A stretch of 64,000 bases of DNA from positions 2,077,501 to 2,141,500 of the forward strand of contig NZ_CP106679.1 of NCBI RefSeq assembly GCF_025502585.1, in the 5' to 3' direction. The notes beneath the pieces were generated by a model. The model ran no database searches. It was not told where the DNA came from and saw nothing but the letters and a program-made list of their open reading frames with translations. How positions within the stretch are numbered: the first letter of the stretch is position 1; every line of letters starts with the position of its first letter. A program made the position numbers and the translations under genes. Positions 16,071-24,487 of this stretch are shown here, in pieces. Origin of the DNA: Reichenbachiella agarivorans (GTDB taxonomy: Bacteria > Bacteroidota > Bacteroidia > Cytophagales > Cyclobacteriaceae).

Positions 16071-16171
16071 CTTATCTCTTCCGATTGCTCGAAATTGGAA
16101 TTAGCACCTTTCCGTCGAGCGGGGGTTGCTAAGGTTTCGCAGGGCCAAATCCCTCCACCTTTCTTGATAAG
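16071..16171 (-). ncRNA. SAM-I (S-box) riboswitch aptamer
   Basis: Read on the minus strand the segment contains the S-box hallmarks in order: CTTATCAAGAAAGGTGGAGG, then CCCTGCGAAACCTTAGCAAC, then GGAAAGGTGCTAATTCC, closing with GAGATAAG. The P1 helix forms between CTTATC at the 5' end and GATAAG at the 3' end. It binds S-adenosylmethionine and here controls homoserine dehydrogenase, the entry to methionine synthesis, through the terminator at 16004-16035. Confidence 0.93.
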
Positions 16172-16196
16172 TCATCCATTAAAAATAGAACTGTCG

Positions 16197-16228
16197 CAAA
16201 GGTACAGCAGAGATTTTGTAGGAAGCAA
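16197..16228 (-). promoter_or_regulatory. Bacteroidota promoter driving the SAM riboswitch and hom
   Basis: On the minus strand TACCTTTG (plus 16197-16204) matches TAnnTTTG; TTG lies 21 bp upstream, in the usual -33 range. It sits 26 bp before the aptamer's first base. Confidence 0.6.
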
Positions 16229-16310
16229 GTTTTTGAAATAGTTTTCTAGTTTTCTGATTTGCAGGTTTTACTCATTTATTAATTTTTTTGTAAAATTTCA
16301 ATACTCAATA

Positions 16311-17126
16311 CTATTTCATAAACACAACCTTATTCCCATTGTTATCAAGTTCGAAGGCCTTGGTTTTGGCGAGTCCGATTTTGAATGAGAGTTCCTCGAT
16401 TTGTGCCAGATCGCGATTCAGTGGCATGAATTCGGTGGTTTCGACAGATTGATGAGGCAGGTGAACCAGCTCTAGGATGATGCCGTCTTTTCGGAGCAGG
16501 TTTTGGAAGTGAATGTTGCTGTCATCTACAATCTCGATCTCTTCAAAACCCATGTGTGTGGTGTACCACTTCAGAGTATTGATATAATCCGAAGATTGAA
16601 TGGTAAAGTACATCGGGTCTACCTGATACAGCCTGGATTGATTGGGTATATCAAAAAACTGTAGGAGGTTGCCATCAGGGTCTAAGGTGACATAGGACTT
16701 TAATCCCAAATTAATATCATCATGAATATCCTTGACGATGATTTGTTCATACTTCTGCAGATACATGTATAGGCTGTCAAACTGATTCGTCGCAAATCCC
16801 AGTTTGGTGATGCCATTGATGTATTTTTTTCCTTCCTTGAAATTGATCTGAGATTTTAGCAAGGTGCTGTTTCCTTGCTTGAGGATGAGTCGAAAATCGT
16901 CATTTTTCATTTTGACATATTTGTCAGGACGGTACTCTTCCACACTGAATTGGAGGAATTTTCTATACCAACTTGCTGAGGTTTTGAGATCTTTGACGAT
17001 GATCGTAGCAGAACTAAACCGCAGTTCGTTGATGTTTTTTTGAGAAAAGACTGCCTCGGAGTGAAACATCATGGACAGACACACGATTAACAAAAGTAGG
17101 GTGCGGAGTTGCTGAGTTTGAGTCAT
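16311..17126 (-). CDS. Secreted tandem VOC (glyoxalase-like) domain protein
   Basis: 271 residues with an N-terminal signal (LRTLLLLIVCLSMMFHSEAVFSQ). Two vicinal-oxygen-chelate modules follow: the first opens with SSATIIVKDLKTSASWYRKF (about residues 38-57), the second with PMYFTIQSSDYINTLKWYTT (about 150-169). The usual His/Glu metal ligands are not clearly kept, so catalysis is uncertain. TACATTTG (plus 17150-17157) upstream fits the -7 box. Periplasmic location is inferred from the signal sequence; substrate unknown. Confidence 0.75.
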   Translation of the reverse strand: MTQTQQLRTLLLLIVCLSMMFHSEAVFSQKNINELRFSSATIIVKDLKTSASWYRKFLQFSVEEYRPDKYVKMKNDDFRLILKQGNSTLLKSQINFKEGKKYINGITKLGFATNQFDSLYMYLQKYEQIIVKDIHDDINLGLKSYVTLDPDGNLLQFFDIPNQSRLYQVDPMYFTIQSSDYINTLKWYTTHMGFEEIEIVDDSNIHFQNLLRKDGIILELVHLPHQSVETTEFMPLNRDLAQIEELSFKIGLAKTKAFELDNNGNKVVFMK

Positions 17127-17241
17127 TTTTATCGATGAGCTTTGAGTATCAAATGTAGCGATTATTGACGTTTATCGATTCGGTTTATGGCTGAGTAGAA
17201 AAAAATTATAGCTTAGAACCAACATCCTGTTAGAAACGTAG

Positions 17242-17249
17242 TAATTTTG
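17242..17249 (+). promoter_or_regulatory. -7 box (TAATTTTG) of the suf operon
   Basis: Perfect TAnnTTTG match 37 bp upstream of sufB, without a clear -33 partner. It is followed by a small inverted repeat CACTT-ATTTA-AAGTG (17250-17264) that could be a regulator site; iron-sulfur responsive control would be expected for this operon but no known operator is recognisable. Confidence 0.45.
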
Positions 17250-17285
17250 CACTTATTTAAAGTGAGTCTAAATAATTCTTAGCGA

Positions 17286-18731
17286 ATGAGCAACGACGAT
17301 CAAATACTAGAGGAGTTCACCTCAAAAGAATACGAACATGGATGGTCTGTGGATCTGGAAGCCGATGAAGCACCAGCAGGATTGAGTGAAGACATTGTTC
17401 GTTTCATTTCGGCAAAAAAGAACGAACCAGAGTGGATGCTAGAGTGGCGTTTGAGTGCGTATGAGCGATGGACAAAGATGGAAGAACCAGATTGGTCTAA
17501 TGTGAAGTACCCAAAAATCGACTACCAAGCCATCAAATATTACTCTGCGCCAAAACAGAAAAAGACAGTTGATAGTCTGGATGAGATAGATCCTGAGTTG
17601 ATCGCAACTTTTGAGAAATTGGGGATTTCCCTCAACGAACAAAAGCGATTGACAGGTGTGGCGGTAGATGCTGTCATCGATTCTGTATCGGTAGCGACTA
17701 CTTTCAAGGAAACATTGGGAGAGCGTGGGATTATTTTCTGTTCGTTTAGCGAGGCAGTAAGAAACCATCCTGAGTTGGTCAAGAAGCATCTAGGCTCGGT
17801 AGTACCTGTCTCTGATAACTACTTCTCAGCGTTGAACTCTGCCGTTTTTTCTGATGGGTCATTCTGTTACATTCCTAAAGGCGTGAGATGTCCTATGGAG
17901 TTGTCAACCTATTTCCGAATCAATGCAGCCAATACTGGACAGTTTGAAAGAACCTTGATCGTCGCAGACGAAGGGTCCTATGTGAGTTACCTAGAGGGAT
18001 GTACTGCGCCACAGCGTGATGAGAATCAGTTGCATGCTGCCGTGGTAGAAATTATCGCTCAGAAGGACGCTGAGGTGAAATATTCAACCGTACAGAATTG
18101 GTATCCAGGTGATAAAAATGGAAAAGGCGGTATTTACAATTTCGTAACCAAGCGTGGGATTTGTGCGGGCGACCGTTCTAAGATTTCTTGGACTCAGGTA
18201 GAAACAGGTTCGGCTGTGACATGGAAGTACCCATCTTGTATCTTGAAAGGAGATTATTCTGTAGGAGAGTTTTACTCAGTGGCAGTGACCAACAATCATC
18301 AGCAAGCAGATACTGGCACCAAAATGATTCATATTGGCAAGCACACCAAGTCTAGAATCGTGTCCAAAGGTATCTCAGCGGGACATTCTCAAAATTCATA
18401 CAGAGGACAAGTTCAGGTGATGAAGCGCGCAGAGAAGGCAAGAAACTTCTCTCAGTGTGACTCACTGTTGATTGGGAATCAGTGCGGAGCGCACACTTTT
18501 CCATACATAGATATCGAAAATTCAACAGCACAGGTCGAGCACGAAGCGACAACTTCTAAGATCGGTGAAGACCAGATATTCTACTGTACCCAGCGAGGAA
18601 TCGATGAGGAAAATGCAGTGGCATTGATTGTCAACGGATATGCCAAAGAAGTACTCAACAAGCTGCCGATGGAATTTGCCGTGGAGGCACAAAAACTGTT
18701 GGCATTGACGCTTGAGGGATCTGTGGGATAA
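17286..18731 (+). CDS. sufB: Fe-S cluster assembly scaffold protein SufB
   Basis: 481 residues, full length for SufB. With SufC and SufD it forms the SufBC2D scaffold on which Fe-S clusters are built in the cytoplasm. Diagnostic stretches include [59 protein letters not shown] and the C-terminal [20 protein letters not shown] with the conserved acidic and histidine residues. First gene of the suf operon; in this genome an insertion separates it from sufC. Confidence 0.97.
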   Translation: MSNDDQILEEFTSKEYEHGWSVDLEADEAPAGLSEDIVRFISAKKNEPEWMLEWRLSAYERWTKMEEPDWSNVKYPKIDYQAIKYYSAPKQKKTVDSLDEIDPELIATFEKLGISLNEQKRLTGVAVDAVIDSVSVATTFKETLGERGIIFCSFSEAVRNHPELVKKHLGSVVPVSDNYFSALNSAVFSDGSFCYIPKGVRCPMELSTYFRINAANTGQFERTLIVADEGSYVSYLEGCTAPQRDENQLHAAVVEIIAQKDAEVKYSTVQNWYPGDKNGKGGIYNFVTKRGICAGDRSKISWTQVETGSAVTWKYPSCILKGDYSVGEFYSVAVTNNHQQADTGTKMIHIGKHTKSRIVSKGISAGHSQNSYRGQVQVMKRAEKARNFSQCDSLLIGNQCGAHTFPYIDIENSTAQVEHEATTSKIGEDQIFYCTQRGIDEENAVALIVNGYAKEVLNKLPMEFAVEAQKLLALTLEGSVG

Positions 18732-18740
18732 AATTGATTG

Positions 18741-18755
18741 GAAATTTGAGATTAG
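18741..18755 (+). repeat. Left inverted repeat flanking the four-helix-bundle insertion
   Basis: GAAATTTGAGATTAG. Its complement, ACTAATCTCAATTTC with one base fewer, occurs at 19147-19160 on the other side of the four-helix-bundle gene, so the two ends could be arms of a mobile unit. Confidence 0.5.
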
Positions 18756-18758
18756 AAA

Positions 18759-19150
18759 TTGGCTACTTTTTCAAAATTTGAAGATTTGGAAGTATGGCAA
18801 AAGGCTAGGAAGTTTAATCAAGACCTTGCTGTAGTAATTTCAGACATTCAATTAAATAAGGATTTCAGTCTTTCTGATCAGATCAATCGTTCAGCAGGTT
18901 CTTGTATGGACAACATTGCTGAGGGTTTTGAACGAGAAGGAAATAGAGAATTTTCTCAGATGCTATCCATAGCAAAGCTTCTATAGGAGAGACAAGATCT
19001 CAATTGTACAGAGCTTTTGATCGAAAATATATTACCGAAGAAGTTTTTGAGAAACTGAAATCGGATTGTGAAGAGTTGAGTAAAAATATATCTGGGTTTA
19101 TGAAATATCTCAGAAATTCAGAATTTAAAGGGAACAAGTTTAAATACTAA
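18759..19150 (+). pseudogene. Four-helix-bundle protein (S23/TIGR02436 family), frameshifted, inserted between sufB and sufC
   Basis: The frame from TTG 18759 reads MATFSKFEDLEVWQKARKFN and SLSDQINRSAGSCMDNIAEG, typical of the S23/IVS four-helix-bundle family, but stops at 18986 after SIAKLL. In the +1 frame from about 18975 the family signature resumes: IGETRSQLYRAFDRKYITEE and so on to GNKFKY and TAA at 19150. Loss of one G in a former AAGGCTTCT explains the break. Restored length is about 130 residues, normal. The family occurs as stand-alone genes and within 23S rRNA intervening sequences; function unclear. It lies inside the suf operon and is bordered by inverted repeats. Confidence 0.85.
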
Positions 19151-19160
19151 TCTCAATTTC
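19147..19160 (-). repeat. Right inverted repeat flanking the four-helix-bundle insertion
   Basis: Plus strand CTAATCTCAATTTC; complement GAAATTGAGATTAG, matching the left copy at 18741-18755 with one T deleted. It overlaps the last codons of the four-helix-bundle reading frame and ends 23 bp before sufC. Confidence 0.5.
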
Positions 19161-19183
19161 GAATTTAAAATATCAAATATCGA

Positions 19184-19945
19184 ATGTTAAGCATAAAGAA
19201 TTTACAAGCTAGAGTAGAGGAGAAGGAAATCCTAAAGGGGATCAACTTAGAAGTGAAGCCAGGTGAGGTACACGCCATCATGGGACCCAATGGTTCTGGC
19301 AAGAGTACTTTGGCCAATGTTTTGGCAGGTAGAGAAGATTACGAAGTGACTGGTGGATCGGTAGAGTACATGGGACAAGACCTTTTGGAACTTGCTACAG
19401 AAGAAAGAGCGAGAGAAGGCATCTTCTTGGCGTTTCAGTATCCTGTAGAAATCCCTGGCGTGACGACTACCAACTTCATGAAGACTGCATTGAATCAAAT
19501 CAGAGAACACAAAGGATTAGAGCCTTTGGATGCAGTGGCGTTCTTGAAGAGAATGAAGGAGAAAATGAAGCTAGTAGAAATCGATCAGTCTCTATTGAGT
19601 AGATCGCTCAACGAAGGTTTCTCTGGTGGAGAGAAGAAAAGAAACGAAATCTTCCAAATGGCGATGTTGGAGCCTAAGTTGGCGCTCTTGGATGAGACCG
19701 ATTCAGGGTTGGATATCGACGCGTTGAGAATAGTTGCCAATGGTGTCAATGCCCTCAAAACAAAGGACAATGCCACCATCGTCGTGACTCACTACCAGAG
19801 ATTGTTGGATTACATCGTGCCTGATTTTGTACATGTATTGTACAAAGGACGTATCGTAAAGTCTGGCACCAAAGAATTGGCGATGGAGCTGGAAGAAAGA
19901 GGTTACGATTGGATAATCAAAGATTTAGAAGAAGCAGAAGCATAA
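19184..19945 (+). CDS. sufC: Fe-S cluster assembly ATPase SufC
   Basis: 253 residues. ABC-type ATPase of the SufBC2D complex that energises cluster assembly; it is soluble and not a transporter. Walker A GPNGSGKST (about 34-42), the SufC-specific FLAFQYPVEIPGV segment, signature GFSGGEKKRNEIFQMAM, Walker B LALLDETDSGLDID and switch His in VVTHYQRLLDYI. ATG at 19184 is chosen from homologue length. It follows the four-helix-bundle insertion by 33 bp and is followed 6 nt later by sufD. Confidence 0.97.
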   Translation: MLSIKNLQARVEEKEILKGINLEVKPGEVHAIMGPNGSGKSTLANVLAGREDYEVTGGSVEYMGQDLLELATEERAREGIFLAFQYPVEIPGVTTTNFMKTALNQIREHKGLEPLDAVAFLKRMKEKMKLVEIDQSLLSRSLNEGFSGGEKKRNEIFQMAMLEPKLALLDETDSGLDIDALRIVANGVNALKTKDNATIVVTHYQRLLDYIVPDFVHVLYKGRIVKSGTKELAMELEERGYDWIIKDLEEAEA

Positions 19946-19951
19946 AATCAG

Positions 19952-21247
19952 ATGAGTACAGAAAAAATATTTGGTCAGGAACTAGTTGATCAGGCAGAGC
20001 AGTACCTATCTAATTTGAATGGAAATGCGATTGCTCATTTGAAAGACAATAGAACCAAAGGATTGGCCTATTTGAAATCAAATGGATTCCCAGGCCCAAA
20101 GGCCGAAGAATACAAATTCACGAGACTGACAAAGGCTATTTCGGGCAAGTTTGATTTTGCATCCGTGACCAAAAACACCAAATTGCCTCTTGACAAAATG
20201 GAAGACATCAAGAAAAAGCACGCAGGTGCTAACATCTTGTTTTTCATCAATGGTGTTTACAATCAGGAGCATTCTGAGATCGTATCCAAAGCAGAAGAAT
20301 TGAGAATCGACTCTCTAGCTGATAGAGCAGATGCTCACGAATTGATAGCTGAGAATGAAGACGCATTTCAAGCACAAAACAACGTCTATGTCAACAGCGG
20401 TGTAGTTGTGGAGGTGCCAGAAAACAAGAAGATTGCTCAGCCTGTCATGTGCTACTATATATCAGTAGACAATGGCGGAAATTTCGGCTTTGTCAAGAAT
20501 ATTTATTTGGCCAATGAAGGCAGTCAAGCTGATTTCGTTCATTTCCATCTATCTGATGGTTCTGTGACTTCATTTATCAACGAGACCAAGAATTATTTGA
20601 TTAAGGCCAATGCCCATATCAAAGTTTATAAAATACAAGAAGAATCGAACCAATCAGTGTACGTAGGCAATACACACGTCTATCAGGAGAGATATAGTGT
20701 GTTTTCTTCTTTCGTATTCACTTTTGATGGAGAAATGGTGAGAAACAACCTCACGATCAAAGTGGACGGAGAGGGTTGCGAGAGCAATATGTATGGTTTG
20801 TACCTCGCGAAGGGCAAGACACACATCGACAACCATACGACTGTAGATCATATCCAGCCCAACTGCAACAGCAATGAACTGTACAAAGGCATCATTGACG
20901 ATCAGGCAAGAGGTGTGTTCAACGGAAAGATTTATGTGCGACAAGCAGCACAAAAAACGAATGCTTTTCAGTCAAATGGTAACATTTTGTTGTCCGATAC
21001 TGCAACTATTAATACCAAACCTCAGTTGGAAATCTGGGCAGACGATGTGAAATGTTCACACGGATGTACCACTGGACAGCTGGATGAAGAGGCAATCTTC
21101 TACCTCAGAGCAAGAGGAATCGACAAGGCCAAAGCCAAGTCAATGATACTCTTGGCAAATGCCGCAGAAGTAATTGAGCATATCAACCTGGGATGGTTGA
21201 AAATGGAAATTACAGACAAAGTAATGGATAGGTTGCACGTAGATTAA
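19952..21247 (+). CDS. sufD: Fe-S cluster assembly protein SufD
   Basis: 431 residues, paralogue of SufB and the third member of the SufBC2D scaffold. The beta-helix core shows DGEGCESNMYGLYLAKGKTH, DNHTTVDHIQPNCNSNELYK and GVFNGKIYVRQAAQKTNAFQ, then DVKCSHGCTTGQLDEEAIFY, all classic SufD signatures; the N-terminal helical domain (FPGPKAEEYKFTRL) is intact. It is tightly packed between sufC and sufS, spacing 6 and 8 nt. Confidence 0.96.
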   Translation: MSTEKIFGQELVDQAEQYLSNLNGNAIAHLKDNRTKGLAYLKSNGFPGPKAEEYKFTRLTKAISGKFDFASVTKNTKLPLDKMEDIKKKHAGANILFFINGVYNQEHSEIVSKAEELRIDSLADRADAHELIAENEDAFQAQNNVYVNSGVVVEVPENKKIAQPVMCYYISVDNGGNFGFVKNIYLANEGSQADFVHFHLSDGSVTSFINETKNYLIKANAHIKVYKIQEESNQSVYVGNTHVYQERYSVFSSFVFTFDGEMVRNNLTIKVDGEGCESNMYGLYLAKGKTHIDNHTTVDHIQPNCNSNELYKGIIDDQARGVFNGKIYVRQAAQKTNAFQSNGNILLSDTATINTKPQLEIWADDVKCSHGCTTGQLDEEAIFYLRARGIDKAKAKSMILLANAAEVIEHINLGWLKMEITDKVMDRLHVD

Positions 21248-21255
21248 ATTGAGTT

Positions 21256-22485
21256 ATGGTCGAGACAGCATTGAATATTGAAGAAATAAGAAAGGAATTT
21301 CCCATTCTGCATCAGCAGGTCAATGGAAAACCATTGGTGTATTTTGACAATGCGGCTACTTCTCAGAAGCCTCAATCTGTGATCGATGCCTTGACTCATT
21401 ACTACAATACAGACAATGCCAACATCCACAGAGGGATTCATACTCTAGCAGAAAGATCTACCACAGCATTTGAAAATACACGCAAGGCAGTAGCCAAATT
21501 CTTGAATAGCAGAGAGGTAGAAGAAATAATTTTTACCAAAGGTACGACCGAAGGTATCAATTTGGTAGCGGCAACTTTTGGACGGAAGTTCATCAAAGAT
21601 GGGGATGAAATCATCATTTCAGCTCTCGAACATCACTCCAATATCGTGCCGTGGCAGATCTTGTGTGAGGAAAATGGCTGCACGCTCAAAGTCATTCCAG
21701 TCAATGACAAAGGGGAGCTTTTGATGGATGAGTATGACAAGTTATTGTCCGACAAGACCAAATTGGTGTCTGTCAACTACATCTCCAATGCACTAGGTAC
21801 CATCAATCCAGTCAAAGAAATCATTGACAAAGCACACAAAGTAGGGGCGAAAGTGTTGATAGATGCGGCGCAAGCTGCACCGCATGCGACGCTCGATGTG
21901 CAAGCCTTGGATTGTGATTTCCTCGCATTCTCCGCGCACAAAGTGTACGGACCCACGGGGGTCGGAGCTTTGTATGGCAAGAGAGACTTGTTGGAGGCTA
22001 TGCCTCCCTACCAAGGAGGAGGAGAGATGATCAAAGACGTGAGCTTTTCAGGCACGACTTACAATGATATCCCTTACAAATTCGAAGCAGGGACTCCCAA
22101 TATTGGTGAAGTGATCGCGCTAAAGGCAGCATTGGATTTTGTCAACGAATTGGGATTGGAAAATATTGCAGCGTACGAACACGAGTTGCTGGAGTATGCC
22201 AATGAATTGTTAGCAGATGTTGATGGATTTATTCCTGTTGGTACAGCTGACAACAAGGCTAGTGTGATCTCATTCTTGATTGAAGGCGTTCATCCTTTTG
22301 ATTTGGGTCAGATTCTGGATGCGAAAGGCATTGCTGTGAGAACGGGACATCATTGCGCACAGCCTTTGATGGAAAGATTTCAGATCGAGGGAACTGTAAG
22401 GGCGTCTTTTTCTGTTTACAATACCAAAGAAGAAATAAAGTATTTTGTGGAGGCGCTCAAAGCGGCCATTAAAATGTTTAAATAA
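21256..22485 (+). CDS. sufS: Cysteine desulfurase SufS
   Basis: 409 residues. PLP enzyme that takes sulfur from L-cysteine and passes persulfide to SufE. It begins EIRKEFPILHQQVNGKPLVY with YFDNAATSQKP. The PLP lysine lies in FLAFSAHKVYGPTGVGALYG (Lys about 228) and the persulfide Cys is in RTGHHCAQPL (about 367). The short loop around this Cys is typical of group II desulfurases that depend on SufE, matching the sufE gene placed 1 nt downstream. Confidence 0.96.
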   Translation: MVETALNIEEIRKEFPILHQQVNGKPLVYFDNAATSQKPQSVIDALTHYYNTDNANIHRGIHTLAERSTTAFENTRKAVAKFLNSREVEEIIFTKGTTEGINLVAATFGRKFIKDGDEIIISALEHHSNIVPWQILCEENGCTLKVIPVNDKGELLMDEYDKLLSDKTKLVSVNYISNALGTINPVKEIIDKAHKVGAKVLIDAAQAAPHATLDVQALDCDFLAFSAHKVYGPTGVGALYGKRDLLEAMPPYQGGGEMIKDVSFSGTTYNDIPYKFEAGTPNIGEVIALKAALDFVNELGLENIAAYEHELLEYANELLADVDGFIPVGTADNKASVISFLIEGVHPFDLGQILDAKGIAVRTGHHCAQPLMERFQIEGTVRASFSVYNTKEEIKYFVEALKAAIKMFK

Positions 22486-22486
22486 T

Positions 22487-22918
22487 ATGGCAACTATCAA
22501 CGCGATACAAGAATCAATCATAGAGGATTTTGGGATGCTGGATGGGGATATGGAAATGACCATTGGTTATATCATGGAGCTGGGAGCCAAGCTACCAGAC
22601 TTCCCCGAAGAGTATCGCAATGATGACAATATCGTGAAAGGTTGTCAATCCAAGGTTTGGCTTTTTGCCAAGCTAGAGGATGGCAAAGTCGAGTACGTGG
22701 CTGATAGCAATACTGCCATTACCAAGGGCTTGGTGAGCTTGTTGACTACCATATTATCTGGACAGACACCAGATGATATTTTGAATGCTGATCTGTTTTT
22801 CAAAGAGAGAATTGGCATGAACAGATTCATAGGGACACAAAGATCCAATGGTTTTGGCGCCATGATAAAGCAGATGCAGCTATATGCATTGGCATTAAAA
22901 TCCAAAATAGAGGCTTGA
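22487..22918 (+). CDS. sufE: Sulfur acceptor protein SufE
   Basis: 143 residues from ATG 22487, one base after the sufS stop; a longer frame upstream lies inside sufS and is rejected. It accepts the persulfide from SufS and hands it to SufB. The conserved acceptor Cys is in IVKGCQSKVWL (about residue 50), and the TIMxG-like region reads TTILSGQTPDDILN. Its stop is followed 1 nt later by the ATG of the sufT-like gene. Confidence 0.95.
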   Translation: MATINAIQESIIEDFGMLDGDMEMTIGYIMELGAKLPDFPEEYRNDDNIVKGCQSKVWLFAKLEDGKVEYVADSNTAITKGLVSLLTTILSGQTPDDILNADLFFKERIGMNRFIGTQRSNGFGAMIKQMQLYALALKSKIEA

Positions 22919-22919
22919 C

Positions 22920-23231
22920 ATGGAACAAAGAGATATAAAAGAAGAAGTAGTTGCGGCGATCAAACAAGTGTATGATCCCGAAATCCCTGTTGATGTGTAC
23001 GAGTTGGGGTTGATTTATGAAGTCAGCATCCATCCAGTCAATAGCGTGTATGTACTGATGACCTTGACTTCTCCAGCATGTCCATCTGCTGAGGCGATTC
23101 CTGATGAAATCAAGCAGAAAATTCAAGAAATTGAAGGGATTGGAGAAGTAAATGTGGAAGTGACATTTGACCCACCTTATGAGACAGATATGATGTCTGA
23201 GGCCGCCAAGTTGGAACTCGGATTTATGTAA
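22920..23231 (+). CDS. sufT: DUF59/MIP18 family Fe-S assembly factor, SufT-like
   Basis: 103 residues. The family helps mature Fe-S proteins. Motifs: VYDPEIPVDVYELGLIYEV (about 17-35) and the conserved TLTSPACPSAEAIPDEIK with a reactive Cys (about 62), then EVNVEVTFDPPYETDMMSE. Last of the compact suf genes. The name sufT rests on context; the fold assignment is firm. Confidence 0.9.
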   Translation: MEQRDIKEEVVAAIKQVYDPEIPVDVYELGLIYEVSIHPVNSVYVLMTLTSPACPSAEAIPDEIKQKIQEIEGIGEVNVEVTFDPPYETDMMSEAAKLELGFM

Positions 23232-23239
23232 AAAATATA

Positions 23240-23319
23240 GTTTACTAGTTACCTAGTTTACATGTTTTCTGGTTGATTACCTATTGAGCAGTAACCAGAT
23301 CACGAGCTAACTAGTAAAC
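23240..23319. repeat. Inverted repeat between sufT and bacilliredoxin genes
   Basis: GTTTACTAGTTA (23240-23251) and TAACTAGTAAAC (23308-23319) are perfect 12-bp complements; an inner pair CTGGTT (23270-23275) and AACCAG (23293-23298) can extend the fold. No T run follows. It fills most of the 110-bp gap and may be a small palindromic intergenic element or an RNA-processing site. Confidence 0.55.
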
Positions 23320-23341
23320 AAGAAAACAAAATAATTAAAAT

Positions 23342-23758
23342 ATGTACCCAGAAGAACTAGTAGCCCCCATGAGAGCTGATTTGTCCTCAGCAGGCTTTGA
23401 AGAATTAAAAACAGCTGAAGCTGTGACCAAACATTTGACCGATCACGAAGGAACTACGCTTTTGGTAGTGAACTCGGTATGTGGATGTGCGGCAGGAGCA
23501 GCCAGACCAGGTGTGAAAATGGCCGTGGCTAAAGGTGCCAAAAAACCCGATCACTTGACTACAGTATTTGCAGGTGTTGATGCCGAGGCAGTACAAAAAG
23601 CAAGAGAGTTTACTTTGCCATATCCTCCATCTTCACCTTCTATTGCCCTGTTCAAAGACGGTGAGTTGGTTCACTTTGTAGAAAGACACCATATCGAAGG
23701 ACGAAGCGCAGAGATGATTGCTGACCACTTGGTAAGTGTGTTTGACGAGTATTGTTAA
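23342..23758 (+). CDS. Bacilliredoxin BrxA/BrxB family (YphP/YqiW-like)
   Basis: 138 residues. Thioredoxin-fold protein that removes bacillithiol from protein thiols or acts as a disulfide isomerase. The active site is the family's CGC: VNSVCGCAAGAARPGVKMA (Cys about 48 and 50). Other signatures are PPSSPSIALFKDGELVHFVE and RHHIEGRSAEMIADHL. Location just after the suf operon fits a redox role in Fe-S protection. A strong hairpin terminator follows. Confidence 0.93.
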   Translation: MYPEELVAPMRADLSSAGFEELKTAEAVTKHLTDHEGTTLLVVNSVCGCAAGAARPGVKMAVAKGAKKPDHLTTVFAGVDAEAVQKAREFTLPYPPSSPSIALFKDGELVHFVERHHIEGRSAEMIADHLVSVFDEYC

Positions 23759-23778
23759 TAGAGATATTTAGAATCTAG

Positions 23779-23820
23779 AAAATAGACATTAGAGAAGTTT
23801 AGTATCTAATGTCTATTTTT
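23779..23820 (+). terminator. Strong hairpin terminator after the suf/bacilliredoxin genes
   Basis: AAAATAGACATTAGA (23779-23793) and TCTAATGTCTATTTT (23805-23819) are perfect 15-bp complements with an 11-nt loop and a T run. The right-arm text TAGTATCTAATGTCTA is nearly identical to that of the hairpin at 35977-36035, suggesting a dispersed intergenic repeat family. Confidence 0.7.
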
Positions 23821-23835
23821 ATTTAACTTGAAAAG

Positions 23836-24390
23836 ATGGCAAGAACTGAATCCAATATGATGCCGCTCGGCACTGTCGCTCCAAAGTTCAATCTACCCGA
23901 TACTGTTTCAGGAAAGAATATTACACTGGAAGACCTCAAATCAGAAAAGGGAACACTGGTGATGTTTATTTGTAACCATTGCCCTTATGTGATTCATGTA
24001 CAGGAGGAACTGGTGAAGATAGCCAAGGAGTACCATGAAAAGGGTGTTGCATTTGTTGCCATTAGTTCCAACGATGTGAACAACTATCCAGAGGATGCTC
24101 CAGAATTGATGACTGAGCATGCTCAAAAGTATGATTTTGATTTCCCTTACCTATACGACGAATCACAAGCAGTAGCCAAAGCCTATCAAGCTGCTTGTAC
24201 GCCTGATTTTTACCTTTTCAATAGTCAAGACAAATGTGTCTATCGCGGCAGGATGGATTCTTCTACACCTGGCAATGGACAAGTAGTAACAGGTGAAGAT
24301 TTAAGGTCAGCACTCAATAGCCTCATTGCTGGCTTGCCTATCGATAGAGAGCAGCATCCAAGCATGGGATGCAACATCAAGTGGAAGTGA
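23836..24390 (+). CDS. Thioredoxin-like/peroxiredoxin-fold protein (AhpC/TSA-like)
   Basis: 184 residues, no signal peptide. Starts with MMPLGTVAPKFNLPDTVSGK, as in TlpA/AhpC-like folds, then VMFICNHCPYVIHVQEELV with a CNHC pair (about 49-52) in the CxxC position, then AISSNDVNNYPEDAP. A later Cys in YQAACTPDFYLFNSQ sits next to the cis-Pro region. A cytoplasmic thiol-disulfide or peroxide-reducing role is likely but not proven. It stands after a terminator and is probably its own transcription unit. Confidence 0.85.
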   Translation: MARTESNMMPLGTVAPKFNLPDTVSGKNITLEDLKSEKGTLVMFICNHCPYVIHVQEELVKIAKEYHEKGVAFVAISSNDVNNYPEDAPELMTEHAQKYDFDFPYLYDESQAVAKAYQAACTPDFYLFNSQDKCVYRGRMDSSTPGNGQVVTGEDLRSALNSLIAGLPIDREQHPSMGCNIKWK

Positions 24391-24469
24391 TCACCAAATG
24401 AAAGTCTAAAGTTGGGTTTTTTGCTTTTACTTGTTCGGTATCAAATAAACTTTCAACTTTACACTTTCG

Positions 24470-24477
24470 TAACTTTG
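24470..24477 (+). promoter_or_regulatory. -7 box (TAACTTTG) before panB
   Basis: Exact match to TAnnTTTG, 10 bp before the ATG at 24488. No good -33 element at the usual distance. Confidence 0.4.
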
Positions 24478-24487
24478 AACAAACGCA

